A stretch of 64,000 bases of DNA from Mycolicibacterium diernhoferi (GTDB lineage: Bacteria; Actinomycetota; Actinomycetes; Mycobacteriales; Mycobacteriaceae): contig NZ_CP080332.1 of the NCBI RefSeq assembly GCF_019456655.1, positions 4,960,001 through 5,024,000 of the forward strand, in the 5' to 3' direction. The translations under genes and the position numbers were made by a program. The notes under the pieces are model-generated. The model saw only the letters and a program-made list of their open reading frames with translations. It was not told the DNA's origin and made no database searches. The number at the start of each line of letters is the position of its first letter. Position 1 is the stretch's first letter. Shown piece by piece: positions 32,644 to 42,502 of the stretch.

Positions 32644-34629
32644 CTATCGCCGACGCGCTCGGAGGTAGTCGCCGACGACGGCCGCCCCCAGCCCGTCCAG
32701 ATCGGGGACGACCACCCGGCCGCCCTCCCGCCGCGCGACCTGATCGATGAAGCGCGCCAGCCCGGGATCGCTGCCCAGCCGGAAGATGGTCAGCTGCGCG
32801 CCGAGCGCGGCCAGATCGTCGAAGCCCTGCACCGTCAGCGCGATGGTGCGCGGATGCGGCGGGTAGTAGAAGAACGCTTCCGGTGGCGAAGCCACCGAAT
32901 CGAGCCCTGTGCCGTATCCGTTTTCCAGGTGCGCGGTCGGCTCACCGTCGGTGACGATCAGGACGACCGGCTGCGCGTTGGGGTGGCGGCGCAGATGCCG
33001 GGCTGCCAGCGCCAACGCGTGATGCAGGTTGGTGCCTTGATCGCGCACCCCCTCCAGCGCGGTCAGCTCCGCAGCGGTGACGGTCCGGGCGTGCCGGCCG
33101 AACGCGATGATCTCCAGCGCGTCGGACCGGAATCGGGTGCTCACCAGATGGTTGAGCGCCAGCGCGGTCCGTTTCATCGGCAACCAGCGGTTCTCCATCA
33201 CCATCGAGAAGCTGGTGTCCACCAGCAGCGCCACGGCCGATTGGGTGCGGGTCTCGGTTTCGGAGACCTCGACGTCCTCGACACTGATCCGCAGCGGGCC
33301 GCCATCGTGCCCACCGGCTTGCCGGAGCACGGCATTGGTGATCGTGCGGGTGACGTTCCACGGTTCGGTGTCACCGAACGCCCACGGGCGGGTGGCGCCC
33401 GTCAGCTCCCCGGCGGGCCCGGCCCGGCGGGTCTCGCGCTCACCGTGGCGCCCGGACAGTTGGCGCGCCACGTCGCGCAGCGCGGTCTGGCCGAGCTGAC
33501 GCATCGCCTTGGGTGAGAGCCGCCACTTGCCGTCGGAGCCGCGGTCCAGGAAGCCCTGGTCGGTCAGGGCGCGCTCCAGTTCGGCGAGGGTGCGGGCACT
33601 GACCGCAGCCTCTTCGCCGAGCTGGCGGGCCAGCATGTCCAGGTCGACGTCCTCCATGCTGGCGCCCGAATAGCTCTGTGAGAGTTGCTCGGCCAGCTGC
33701 TCGAGCTCGCTGATGTCGGCGAGCGCCTGGGTGCCCTGGCCCATGCCCAGCGGATCGTCCCCGCTGAACTCCTCGGAGCCGCTCCAGTCTTCACCCGGCC
33801 GCGCCGCCTGCAGGTTGGCGTCCAACCGGTTCAGCGCGTTCATCAGGGACGGCGACCCGAAGGCCTGTTGGGCCAACGCATCCAGTTCCGCGCGTTGCGA
33901 TTCGGACAGGCTGTTGCGGAACCGCTGGGCGGCCGCGGCGCGTTTGGCCAGCGAGTCCATCAACTCGTCGACATTGCGCGGATTCTCCGGGAAGTACTGG
34001 CCGTGTTCGGCCATGAACTTTTCGAAATCCTCGTCGGTGTCCACACCGTTGTTGTGCTTCTCCAACAGATCGTTGAGGTCGTCGAGCATCTTGTTGATGG
34101 CTTGGCGGTCCTCGTCGGTGGCGTTCTGCAGCGCCTCTTTCATCCCGGCGAAGCGCTGGTCGAGCATCTCCCGGCCGAGCAGATCCTTGATCTGCTCGTA
34201 CTTCTGCCGGGCTTCCGGTGAGCGCCAGTCGTATTCGGCGAGTTCCTGCACCGCCTTGGCCGGCGACGGCGACAGCGCCTCCATCTGCATCTCGCCGAAA
34301 CGCGCGTCGTCGTCGAGCGCGCGGGCGAGTTCCTTGCGCTCGGCCAGCACCGCCTCGTCGAGCAGCTTCTTCACCTCGGCCAGGGTGCCGTCGAGGTTGT
34401 TGCGCTGCAACAATTCCCGGCGCCGGCGGTTGACCTCGGCGGAGAGCCGATCCGCGCCCGGCATGTTCTCGGTGCCGCGGCGCATCAACTCCTGCAGTGC
34501 CCGGCGGGGGGACGCACCGGACATGACGTCCTCACCGATCGCGTCCAGCGCCTCACGCAGATCCACCGGCGGGGCCAGTGGGTCCGGCCCGCCGGTGTAG
34601 CGCGAATACCTGGAGAGGTGTTTAGCCAT
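32644..34629 (-). CDS. von Willebrand factor A domain protein (Rv0959-like)
   Basis: 661 residues. The N-terminal 400 residues are helical and highly charged. The C-terminal VWA domain (about 470-640) has the MIDAS motif 'LVDTSFSM', a Thr in the loop 'DQGTNLHHAL' and the Asp of 'VTDGEPTAH'. This class pairs with MoxR-type AAA ATPases, like CoxD/CoxE or the Mg-chelatase D/I pair, to remodel partner proteins. The ATG at 34629 overlaps the stop of the ATPase gene by 8 bp. An earlier start within the ATPase gene is rejected. Confidence 0.9.
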   Translation of the reverse strand: MAKHLSRYSRYTGGPDPLAPPVDLREALDAIGEDVMSGASPRRALQELMRRGTENMPGADRLSAEVNRRRRELLQRNNLDGTLAEVKKLLDEAVLAERKELARALDDDARFGEMQMEALSPSPAKAVQELAEYDWRSPEARQKYEQIKDLLGREMLDQRFAGMKEALQNATDEDRQAINKMLDDLNDLLEKHNNGVDTDEDFEKFMAEHGQYFPENPRNVDELMDSLAKRAAAAQRFRNSLSESQRAELDALAQQAFGSPSLMNALNRLDANLQAARPGEDWSGSEEFSGDDPLGMGQGTQALADISELEQLAEQLSQSYSGASMEDVDLDMLARQLGEEAAVSARTLAELERALTDQGFLDRGSDGKWRLSPKAMRQLGQTALRDVARQLSGRHGERETRRAGPAGELTGATRPWAFGDTEPWNVTRTITNAVLRQAGGHDGGPLRISVEDVEVSETETRTQSAVALLVDTSFSMVMENRWLPMKRTALALNHLVSTRFRSDALEIIAFGRHARTVTAAELTALEGVRDQGTNLHHALALAARHLRRHPNAQPVVLIVTDGEPTAHLENGYGTGLDSVASPPEAFFYYPPHPRTIALTVQGFDDLAALGAQLTIFRLGSDPGLARFIDQVARREGGRVVVPDLDGLGAAVVGDYLRARRR

Positions 34630-36004
34630 AGACGGTTTCGCCCTCGTCGGATTGCTTGTCGATGCGCTTGGCCAGATACAGGCCCTCCAGGGCCAACTCG
34701 ACGGCGGCCGCCCGCTGCCCCTCGGTCTGTGCGCCGAGGCGTTCGGCGATCTCGTCGAGCACCGGCAGATCCGGTAGCGCGGCCAGCACATCCTTGGCCG
34801 ACACCCGCTCCCCCGTGGTGACCGGGGATCCGGACTCCACGGCGGTCACCAGCGGGCCGACGTCGATACCGCCCAGTGCCCGGGACGCGGTCTCGGCGGT
34901 GGCGCGGCGCAGCAGATGCTCCATCACGGCCTGTTCGCGGCCCTCCTCACCGGATTCGAATTCCAGCTTGCCGCGCAGCACGTCGATCACGGTGCCGAGG
35001 TCGACCACCCGGGCCACCGGATCCTGCTCGCCGAGGATGGCGCCGCGGTGCCGGGCCGAGGCGGCCACGGTCTCGGCGGCGGCGATGGCGAAACGCGCCG
35101 AGACACCGGACCGCTGATCCACCGCGGTGGATTCGCGCAGCCCGCGGGCGAACCGGGCGATGACGGCCAGCAGGTACTCCGGCACTTCGGCGGACAGGTG
35201 CGCTTCCTGCGCGATGACGCCGACCTCGGCGTCGAGTTCGAGCGGGTAGTGGGTGCGGATCTCGGCGCCGAACCGGTCCTTGAGCGGGGTGATGATGCGG
35301 CCGCGGTTGGTGTAGTCCTCGGGGTTGGCGCTGGCCACCACGAGCACATCGAGTGGCAGCCGCAGCGTGTAGCCACGAACCTGAATGTCGCGCTCCTCCA
35401 TCACGTTGAGCATCGAGACCTGAATGCGCTCGGCGAGGTCGGGCAGTTCGTTGACCGCGACGATGCCGCGGTGCGACCGCGGGATCAGGCCGTAGGCGAT
35501 GGTCTCCGGGTCGCCGAGGCTGCGCCCCTCGGCGACCTTGATGGGGTCGATGTCACCGACCAGGTCGGCCACACTGGTATCCGGGGTCGCGAGCTTCTCG
35601 GTGTAGCGCTCGCTGCGGTGGATCCAGCCGATGGGCAGGTCGTCGCCGGAGGTCGCGGCCCGGCGGATCGACTCCGGGGTGATCGGGCTGTAGGGGTGCT
35701 CGTGCAGTTCGGAGCCCTCGATGACGGGCGTCCACTCGTCGAGCAGCCCGATCAGCGACCGCAGCAGTCGGGTCTTGCCCTGGCCGCGCTCACCGAGCAG
35801 CACGAAGTCGTGGCCCGCGATGAGTGCACGCTCCACCTGGGGCAGCACGGTGTCCTCGAAGCCGAACAGACCGGTCCAGATCTCTTCGCCGTCGGCCAGT
35901 CGGGCGAGCAGGTTCTCCCTGATCTCCTGCTTGATGCTGCGCTCCTGATGGCCCGAGGAACGGAGCTCGCCGAGGGTGCGGGGCAGATCGTTGGGTGACG
36001 TCAC
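34622..36004 (-). CDS. MoxR/Mg-chelatase-type AAA ATPase (Rv0958-like)
   Basis: 460 residues. Walker A is 'LLGERGQGKTRLL', Walker B/sensor region 'GIVAVNELPDL', with arginine-finger and sensor motifs further on ('SANPEDYTNRGRIITPLKDRFGAEIRTHYP'). It forms a two-gene unit with the VWA partner downstream. The start is GTG at 36004 (MTSPNDLPRTLG), matching the M. tuberculosis length of about 459. The physiological substrate is not known. Confidence 0.92.
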   Translation of the reverse strand: MTSPNDLPRTLGELRSSGHQERSIKQEIRENLLARLADGEEIWTGLFGFEDTVLPQVERALIAGHDFVLLGERGQGKTRLLRSLIGLLDEWTPVIEGSELHEHPYSPITPESIRRAATSGDDLPIGWIHRSERYTEKLATPDTSVADLVGDIDPIKVAEGRSLGDPETIAYGLIPRSHRGIVAVNELPDLAERIQVSMLNVMEERDIQVRGYTLRLPLDVLVVASANPEDYTNRGRIITPLKDRFGAEIRTHYPLELDAEVGVIAQEAHLSAEVPEYLLAVIARFARGLRESTAVDQRSGVSARFAIAAAETVAASARHRGAILGEQDPVARVVDLGTVIDVLRGKLEFESGEEGREQAVMEHLLRRATAETASRALGGIDVGPLVTAVESGSPVTTGERVSAKDVLAALPDLPVLDEIAERLGAQTEGQRAAAVELALEGLYLAKRIDKQSDEGETVYG

Positions 36005-36098
36005 GAGGTCCACGCTACGACGGCTGTCGAATATGAGCTTGCCCACCTGACGCTTCGGCGGGCTCACCCGCCGCCAACTACCCGGTACCCTGGGTCCC

Positions 36099-37106
36099 AT
36101 GAATTTGCTCGAATGGCGCGATCGGCCCTCAACGGTGCAGTTCGGGCCGGCCTCGTGGCAGACCCGGTTGCTGAACGCACTCTCGGCGATCTTCGTGCGC
36201 CCCGTGCTCGGGGTGCTCACCGTGCTCGGACTGGTGATCAACCGGATCCGGCCCGCGACGCTGCAGCGCGCCCGCCTCGACATCATCGATGCACCGATGC
36301 GGGTGCTGCGGCCGCTGCGCGGCACGGTCGTCACCCCCACCCGGTTACCGGACTGCCCGGCCGAGTGGGTGGTCGCACCCGGCAGTGCGGATTCGGACCG
36401 GGTGATCATCTACTTCCACGGCTCGGCGCTGGTGACGCTCGGCCTGAACAGCTACCGGCGGTTCGCTTCCAAGTTGTCCGCCGCGACCGGCGCCCGGGTC
36501 TTCAATGTGGGCTACCGGCTCGCCCCGCACGCCAGCATCGAGGAGGCGGTGGCCGACGGCCTGGAGGCCTACCGGTTCGTACTGGCGACCGGCGTGCCGC
36601 CCGAGCGGATCGTGTTCGCCGGCGATTCGGCGGGCGGGCTGATCGCCGCGGACACCGCGATCGCGGCGCGGGACGCCGGGCTTCCGGTCCCGGCCGGGCA
36701 GGTGCTGTTGTCGGCGTTGACCTCCGCCGACATGGAGATCAAGTACCAGGCCATCAAGGAACATTTCGACGTGCTGTTCCCGGCGTCGACGGTGAAATTC
36801 ATCTACGACGTGTTCGCGACGGTGAACGGCACCCGGCCGGTGCCGGTGATGCCCGCCGAGACGAACATGACCGGGCTGGGCCCGTTCCTGCTGCAGGTCG
36901 GTACCCACGAGATGCTGCGCAACGACACTTTCGTGCTGGCCGATCGGCTCGCCGCCGACGGTGTGCCGGTGTGGGTTCAGGTGTGGGACAAGACGATGCA
37001 CATGTTCCAGCTGTATTTCGACCTGAACCCCGACGCCGTGCGTGCCATCGCCGAGATCGCCTCGTTCGTCGAGCACGTCACCGCCGAGGCCAGCCAGGCT
37101 GCCTGA
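36099..37106 (+). CDS. alpha/beta hydrolase, hormone-sensitive-lipase type
   Basis: 335 residues. A hydrophobic N-terminal helix (about 25-50) may tie it to the membrane. The oxyanion motif is 'YFHGSALV' (HGSA instead of HGGG), nucleophile 'FAGDSAGGLI', the acid in 'GTHEMLRNDTFV' and the His in 'TMHMFQLYF'. This is the mycobacterial family IV esterase pattern (Lip proteins). It begins the accessory block that interrupts the M. tuberculosis order between Rv0958 and purH. Substrate unknown. Confidence 0.87.
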   Translation: MNLLEWRDRPSTVQFGPASWQTRLLNALSAIFVRPVLGVLTVLGLVINRIRPATLQRARLDIIDAPMRVLRPLRGTVVTPTRLPDCPAEWVVAPGSADSDRVIIYFHGSALVTLGLNSYRRFASKLSAATGARVFNVGYRLAPHASIEEAVADGLEAYRFVLATGVPPERIVFAGDSAGGLIAADTAIAARDAGLPVPAGQVLLSALTSADMEIKYQAIKEHFDVLFPASTVKFIYDVFATVNGTRPVPVMPAETNMTGLGPFLLQVGTHEMLRNDTFVLADRLAADGVPVWVQVWDKTMHMFQLYFDLNPDAVRAIAEIASFVEHVTAEASQAA

Positions 37107-37133
37107 ACGACCGCCGTTTCCGGCCCCGTCCAG

Positions 37134-39995
37134 TCAGGGCAGAGGCAACTCCTTGAGCTGTCGGCGCGAGGTGAGGCCGAGTTTCCGGAAGATGTTTCGC
37201 AGAGGGGCTTCGATCGTGCGCGGGCTGAGGAAGAGTTGCGCACCGACCTCGCGGGAGGTCGCTCCGGTTGCGACGAGTCGTGCGATGGTCAGTTCTTGAG
37301 CGGTGAGCGCGTCGGTGGGTTGGGCGGTCCGTTTCCGCGCATGCTCGCCGGTGGCGCGTAGCTCGCGGGCGGCGCGGGCCGCGAACGGCTCTGCGCCCAT
37401 GCCCGACAGCACCTCGTGCGCGGTGCGGAGTTGTTCGCGTGCGTCGTGGCGGCGGCCTTCGCGGCGCAGCCACTCGCCGAAGACGAGGTGGGTGCGGGCG
37501 AGGAAGGCGACCATTCGGCAGCGTCGCAGCCGCTCGATGGCTTCGCGGTAGTGCTGTTCTGCGCCAGGTCCGGCGGTGGTCAGCGCCCGCGAGCGCGCAG
37601 CGATTCCGAGCGCCCAGTCGGTACCGGTGACGTGTGCCCTCGCGCAGAGTTCTTCGGTTGCGCTCAAAGCAGATTCCGGATCGCCGGCTCGCACGGCCGC
37701 CTCGACGAGTTCGTGGAGCGCCTGCCACCTGATCGACGGCTCGTATGTCTCACAAGCTCGGGAGGCGGCTTTCTGCGCCGCCGGATAGTTACCGCGGCCG
37801 TTGTGGAGCACCGCCATCGCCACCAGGGCCACGGTGGCCTCGATACTCCGCCGGCGTTCGGTTGCCTCGCCTACCCCGGCGTCGTACCGATCGGTGGCCT
37901 CGAAATCAATGCCGCGCCACGCACCCAGGTACGTCTGCGGGAAACTCAGAGGCATCGCGCCCGACGCTTGTGATAACGCAGCAGCCTCGTCCGCCAACTC
38001 GGCGGCGAGGGAAAGCTCACCGGTGTAGACCCGCACACACGCCGAAACCACAAGCGCAGCGGGTAGCGTGGCGAGGGCACCGGCTTCGCGCGCAAGTCGC
38101 ACGTACCGGTCGGCCAACACGATGGCCAACTCGTCCTCGAACAGCCCGATGGCGGTTCGCGTCGCCAGCCACAGCCAGTTGCCGGCGTCGCCGGCTCGGA
38201 CGGTCTCGACCGGAAACACCTGCTCGCGGAACGCCTCCACGGCCCGCCTGAGGACGGGCGCACCGGCTTCGAATCCCTGCGTGTGGACGGCCACCAATCC
38301 GCCGAGCAGCAGATCGGCCGGCCCGGGCGCCCCGGGCGGCATCGGTGCGGCCCTGACAGCTTCGGCAATCTCCAGCAGGCCGGGGCCGCTACCGGAGCCC
38401 CCGGTGAAGGTCGCCGCGTCGAAGGCCTGCAGGTAGGTCTCCCGAGCGAGCGGGAGATCCAGGGGAGCCATCATCCGCGCGGCGCCCAGCAGCATCCCCG
38501 GCACCTCGCTGCCTTGGGTGAGGTGGAAGGTGATCTGGGCGCGGAGCAGTTCCAGACGGGCGCGCTGCAGCGCATCCAGTCCCCCGGCGTCCACACTCTC
38601 CAGCAGTTCCAGTGCGGCTTCGGGCGCACCGGCACAGTGCTTGGCGTTGGCGGCATCCAGTGCACGTCTGGCCCGATTTGCGGGCTCGGGCGTCAGATCG
38701 GTCGCGCGTCGAAGAAACGCTGCTGCGGCGGCGAACCCGCCACGGGCCAGCGCACGATCGGCCGAACGCTCCAACTCCGCGGCGGCTTCTTCGTCGGTGC
38801 CCAGCACCGACTGCGCGCGGTGCCAGGCGCGGCGGTCCGGATCGGCCTGCGGGTCGGTAGCGACAGCCAAGGCGTCGTGGGCCCGCCGGAGCTCCGGTGC
38901 CGTGGCGGCACGGTAGACCGCCGAGCGCACCAGCGGATGCCGGAACCGAACTCGGGTGTCGATCTCCAGCAGCCTTGCGGTTTCCGCGGGCGCGGCCGCC
39001 TCGCGGTCGATCCCCAGATGGTCGGCCGCGCGCCAGAGCAAGGCCGCATCGCCGGTCGGCTCGGACGCAGCCACCAACATCAACTGCTGCGTCTCGGCCG
39101 GCAGGCTGCCCGAGCGTCGTCGAAAGTTGTCCTCGATGCGGCGCGGGACGCTCATGGCGTCGGGGAGTTCGAAACCACCCGCCATCTGCACGCTGCTGGG
39201 CAACTCCAAGAGCGCCAGCGGATTACCGCGCGCCTCGGCCACGATCCGGTCGCGGACCCCGTGATCGAGCGGTGCCCGAACAGCCGTGGCCAGCAAGGCC
39301 CGTGCGTCGGCCTCGCCCAGTCCGTCCAGTCGTAATTCGGGCAACCCCACAAACGCATTTCGGCCGTGTTCACAGGGGTCGCGCAACGCGAACATCAGCA
39401 CCAGCCGCTCCGCCGCCACCCGTCGCGCGACAAACGCAAGAACCTCCGCCGACGCCTGGTCCAGCCACTGCGCATCGTCGACGATGCACAGCAACGGGCC
39501 CTCCTCTGCGAGGAGGTTCAGGACGGCCAACCCGACCAGGAACCGGTCCGGCGCGGCACCGCCCTGGCGGCCCAACGCCACGTCGAGGGCAGTCTGTTGC
39601 GGGTCTGGCAGCGTCTCTGCGCGGCTGAGTAGCGGCGCGCAAAGCTGGTGCAAGCCGGCGAACGCGAACTGCGTCTCGGACTCCACGCCGACCGACGATT
39701 CCACCCGGATCCCCAATGAGACCGCGGAGTCGCGGGCGTGCCGCAGCAGCGCAGACTTTCCAATGCCTGCTTCCCCGCGCAGCACGAGCACCCCGCTGCG
39801 CCCCGTCGATGCCTCGGCCAGGATCTTGCCGATCGCGTCACACTCTGCGCGTCGACCCAACAGGCCCGCGGCTTTCTGCTCGATCGGCGTTCGGGACGGG
39901 CCAGTGGAGGCGTCCGCCACACGCAGGATCCGTTGCGCGGGGATCGGTCGCGGGGGCGAAGTCTCATCGCCTGGATCCATGAGATCGACAGACAC
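37134..39995 (-). CDS. large LuxR-family ATPase regulator (LAL/MalT-like)
   Basis: 953 residues. An N-terminal AAA/STAND ATPase has Walker A 'GEAGIGKSALLRHA' and Walker B 'LLCIVDDAQWLD'. A long TPR-like helical middle (about 400-860) follows, then a C-terminal LuxR helix-turn-helix 'LTAQELTIARLVATGATSREVGAQLFLSPRTIEAPLRNIFRKLGL'. Such proteins integrate an unknown ligand with ATP binding before activating transcription. GTG at 39995 has AGAGGAA 8 bp upstream; an ATG at 39980 is the alternative. It is divergent from the SnoaL-sigma-cutinase run and is the obvious candidate regulator of it. Confidence 0.9.
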   Translation of the reverse strand: MSVDLMDPGDETSPPRPIPAQRILRVADASTGPSRTPIEQKAAGLLGRRAECDAIGKILAEASTGRSGVLVLRGEAGIGKSALLRHARDSAVSLGIRVESSVGVESETQFAFAGLHQLCAPLLSRAETLPDPQQTALDVALGRQGGAAPDRFLVGLAVLNLLAEEGPLLCIVDDAQWLDQASAEVLAFVARRVAAERLVLMFALRDPCEHGRNAFVGLPELRLDGLGEADARALLATAVRAPLDHGVRDRIVAEARGNPLALLELPSSVQMAGGFELPDAMSVPRRIEDNFRRRSGSLPAETQQLMLVAASEPTGDAALLWRAADHLGIDREAAAPAETARLLEIDTRVRFRHPLVRSAVYRAATAPELRRAHDALAVATDPQADPDRRAWHRAQSVLGTDEEAAAELERSADRALARGGFAAAAAFLRRATDLTPEPANRARRALDAANAKHCAGAPEAALELLESVDAGGLDALQRARLELLRAQITFHLTQGSEVPGMLLGAARMMAPLDLPLARETYLQAFDAATFTGGSGSGPGLLEIAEAVRAAPMPPGAPGPADLLLGGLVAVHTQGFEAGAPVLRRAVEAFREQVFPVETVRAGDAGNWLWLATRTAIGLFEDELAIVLADRYVRLAREAGALATLPAALVVSACVRVYTGELSLAAELADEAAALSQASGAMPLSFPQTYLGAWRGIDFEATDRYDAGVGEATERRRSIEATVALVAMAVLHNGRGNYPAAQKAASRACETYEPSIRWQALHELVEAAVRAGDPESALSATEELCARAHVTGTDWALGIAARSRALTTAGPGAEQHYREAIERLRRCRMVAFLARTHLVFGEWLRREGRRHDAREQLRTAHEVLSGMGAEPFAARAARELRATGEHARKRTAQPTDALTAQELTIARLVATGATSREVGAQLFLSPRTIEAPLRNIFRKLGLTSRRQLKELPLP

Positions 39996-40086
39996 GACTG
40001 GGTTCCTCTTCTACGGGGCGCCTATTCGTTCATCAGAGGTATCGAGGACCTTGCCGGGAGCGCCGCGCCGGTCGCCGCAAACGATA

Positions 40087-40103
40087 CGAGACGGACCGTT
40101 TCG
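40087..40103. promoter_or_regulatory. 17-bp imperfect palindrome in the LuxR/TetR-remnant intergenic region
   Basis: CGAGACGG-A-CCGTTTCG, one mismatch between arms. The core ACGGACCG recurs exactly 20 bp later (40111-40118). It lies between the LuxR-type gene and the dead TetR gene, a typical autoregulatory position for the latter. Confidence 0.45.
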
Positions 40104-40132
40104 CGTCAATACGGACCGGACCTATTGCTTTT

Positions 40133-40341
40133 ATGGTCACGTCGTCTCGCTTACGGTTCAACCGCAACGAGCAGTCGCGTCGCGCCATCCTCGACGCGTC
40201 CATCTCGATGATCGGTGAGCTCGGGTACGACACATCTCGATAGAGGCGATCGCCAGGCAGGTTCGAGATAGCGCGACCGAGGGCGCTTCGGCGCGCGCCG
40301 ATGGCTGCGCCCGGACGGTGACATCCCCGCCAGGACGGTAA
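40133..40341 (+). pseudogene. TetR regulator remnant (frameshifted, truncated)
   Basis: From the ATG at 40133 the frame reads MVTSSRLRFNRNEQSRRAIL then DASISMIGELGYDTSR and stops at 40241. This is a TetR N-terminus up to the second helix. Removing one TC from the TCTC at 40235-40238 restores 'GYDTSIEAIARQV', the canonical continuation. After that the similarity ends without the recognition helix, and the restored frame stops at 40339. A two-base duplication plus loss of the remainder has killed the gene. The palindrome just upstream may be its orphaned operator. The stretch from 40342 to 40485 shows no gene. Confidence 0.8.
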
Positions 40342-40485
40342 CGGCCGACGACTACGTAAGGGACTCTCACCGACGCGAAGGTGCCGCCGACGCTGCGAAC
40401 CTGATGGCACGGAAGAAAGCCGGCTTCTCCGACTCGTCCGCGGCACACCTACATCCAGCAAGACCCTGAAAACCAACGGAAGTCA

Positions 40486-40902
40486 ATGACTATGGATGAG
40501 ATTCCAGCAGGATTATCGGCATTCTTGGCGGCCGTGCAAGCGCGCGATGCCGCCGGCGCAGCAGCTCAACTCGCCGAGTATGTGATCCTCGAGAACCCGA
40601 TCGCCGTTGAGCCATTCGTCGGCCGCGAACAGGTCGCGAAGGTGGTGGCTCAGTCCATCGATGCCTTCGACGAGTACACCGTCACCGAAATCATCTCGGG
40701 AGATGGACACTTCGCGGTCATCACGAACATCAAGATCGGTGTCGCCGAGATCGACGGCGTGGATCTGATCGGCATCAACGCCGAAGGCAAGGTCGCCTCG
40801 CTGTCGATCCACCTGCGGCCGTTACACGCCATCGTCACACTTCAGAACCGCCTGGCACCCGCCCTGTCAATTCCGTTGCTCAGACTGACCGAAGATCACT
40901 AG
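40486..40902 (+). CDS. SnoaL/NTF2-like protein
   Basis: 138 residues. The NTF2-like cone fold is suggested by the N-terminal helix pair 'LSAFLAAVQARDAAGAAAQLAEYVILENPIAVEPFVGREQVAKVV' and the strands 'YTVTEIISGDGHFAVITNIKIGVAEIDGVDLIGINAEGKVASLSIHLRP'. Such proteins bind or isomerise small hydrophobic molecules. It lies 9 bp ahead of an ECF sigma gene. SnoaL domains occur as sensory tails in some ECF sigma factors, so it might modulate the sigma factor; that is inference. Confidence 0.78.
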   Translation: MTMDEIPAGLSAFLAAVQARDAAGAAAQLAEYVILENPIAVEPFVGREQVAKVVAQSIDAFDEYTVTEIISGDGHFAVITNIKIGVAEIDGVDLIGINAEGKVASLSIHLRPLHAIVTLQNRLAPALSIPLLRLTEDH

Positions 40903-40911
40903 GAGACCGTC

Positions 40912-41550
40912 ATGATCGACCTCGGAACCGCCGTACCTCCAGACATCAAAGGCCACCTCGCGCCGGCCCCGGAGGAGACCGACGCCGAAATGGCGGCGCG
41001 TTTCGAGCGTGACGTGATCCCGCTTTTGGACACGCTGTTCAGTGGGGCAATGCGGTTGACCCTGCAGCGCGCTGACGCCGAAGACCTGGTGCAGGAGACC
41101 ATCGTGCAGGCGTACGCGGGTTTCAGGACCTTCCGACAAGGAACCAATCTCAGAGCGTGGCTCTTTCGCATCCAGGCCAATACCCACATTAATCGTTACC
41201 GCAAAAAGATGCGGCGGCCCATCGAAGTGCCCGCCGAGACGATCTACGACTGGGAGCGGGCCTCCGACCTCGGGCGTTCGCCGAGAGCACTGCGCTCCGC
41301 GGAGATGGAGGTGTTGGAGTTGTTGCCCGACGACGACATCAGGAACGCATTGGATGCCTTGCCCGTCGCGTTTCGGATGGCGGTGTACTACGCCGACATT
41401 CAGGGGTTTTCCCACAAGGAGATCAGCCACATCATGTGCACACCGCTCGGCACCGTCATGTCACGAATCCACCGCGGCCGATCCCAGCTGCGCGTCCTGT
41501 TGGCTGCCGTCGCCGCCGACCGCGGGTACTTCCGGCAACAAGCAGGGTAG
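40912..41550 (+). CDS. ECF sigma factor, SigH-like
   Basis: 212 residues. Region 2: '[69 protein letters not shown]'. Region 4: '[45 protein letters not shown]'. The similarity to mycobacterial SigH is high over the whole length, including '[14 protein letters not shown]'. SigH is held by the zinc anti-sigma RshA (HxxxCxxC), but no such gene follows here; the next gene is a cutinase. AGGAGA lies 6 bp upstream of the ATG. It is probably a paralogue with another mode of control. Confidence 0.9.
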   Translation: MIDLGTAVPPDIKGHLAPAPEETDAEMAARFERDVIPLLDTLFSGAMRLTLQRADAEDLVQETIVQAYAGFRTFRQGTNLRAWLFRIQANTHINRYRKKMRRPIEVPAETIYDWERASDLGRSPRALRSAEMEVLELLPDDDIRNALDALPVAFRMAVYYADIQGFSHKEISHIMCTPLGTVMSRIHRGRSQLRVLLAAVAADRGYFRQQAG

Positions 41551-41700
41551 CGACAACACGCGGACGGCGCTGCAGCACTCAGCGGCAACCTGAACCGCTT
41601 CGGCCAGGAAGTCGCCCCACGAGCCCGCCCTCGTCGAATCTGTGCGCACCGCAGGACAACGCAACTCGCAACCATCACCGACCAAGAGGACACACTCGCC

Positions 41701-42444
41701 ATGAAATGCACGAGAGATTCGAAATCAGTTGCAGTGCAATCGAACCATCAGTTGATGCGCTTACCGCTCTACGCGATGGCCGCCGGCGCCGCGGTGGCCG
41801 CACTGTTCATCGGCGCCACCCCGGGACAGGCGAACGGGGAGCCGACGGCCGCCTCGATCGCCGACTGTGCCGATGTCGAGGTCGTCTTCGCCCGCGGCAC
41901 CTTCGAGGGTCCCGGGGTCGGCAAGGTCGGTGGGGCCTTCGTAGAAGCGTTGCGCCAGCGGCCGCTCGACCTCACCGTGGGCGTCCACGCCGTGAACTAT
42001 CCGGCATCCTTACAGTTCGATCGTGCCGTCGACGGAATCCACGATGTCGGCAACCGCCTTCGTCATCTTGCGGCCAACTGCCCCTCCACCGATATCATCG
42101 TCGGCGGCTATTCCCAGGGCGCGGCCGTAAGCGGTTACGTCACCAGTGACACTGTTCCGCCCGGATACGCGCTGACCGTTCTACCTCCGGACGTCGCCGA
42201 GCGAGTAACTGCGGTCGTCTTGTTCGGAAAACCCGCACCGACGATCCTGAGGCTGCTGCACCATGACGCGCCTCCCCTCGAGATCGGCCCCACCTTCACT
42301 GGCAGGACCATCGATCTGTGTGCCCCGCGAGACCCGATCTGCGAACCGGGCAGCCTTGACCGCGGCGCCCACAGCGCATACACGGTGAACGGCATGGCCG
42401 AGGAGGCCGCCGATTTCGTCGTCGCCCGCCTGCGAAACCGGTAA
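41701..42444 (+). CDS. secreted cutinase-family esterase (Culp-like)
   Basis: 247 residues. A rather long N-region, then a signal helix 'LYAMAAGAAVAALFIGATPGQA' (about 22-43). The catalytic domain starts 'CADVEVVFARGTFEGPGVGKVG', has nucleophile motif 'GGYSQGAAVS', Asp and Cys in 'DLCAPRDPICEPG' and His in 'GAHSAY'. This is the mycobacterial Culp fold with two disulfides; family members cleave esters or lipids outside the cell. A methionine at residue 19 is an alternative start that would give a more standard signal peptide. It follows the sigma gene by 150 bp of non-coding sequence. Confidence 0.9.
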   Translation: MKCTRDSKSVAVQSNHQLMRLPLYAMAAGAAVAALFIGATPGQANGEPTAASIADCADVEVVFARGTFEGPGVGKVGGAFVEALRQRPLDLTVGVHAVNYPASLQFDRAVDGIHDVGNRLRHLAANCPSTDIIVGGYSQGAAVSGYVTSDTVPPGYALTVLPPDVAERVTAVVLFGKPAPTILRLLHHDAPPLEIGPTFTGRTIDLCAPRDPICEPGSLDRGAHSAYTVNGMAEEAADFVVARLRNR

Positions 42445-42502
42445 CCGAGAGGTTGCGTTTCGGCCCGCACGTCACTGCAGCCAACCGACAGGAGAACAGA
42501 AT

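Noticed and set aside
38283-39335. Long plus-strand frame inside the LuxR-type regulator
   Set aside because: It is the antisense shadow of a gene with clear ATPase and HTH motifs and has no recognisable fold.
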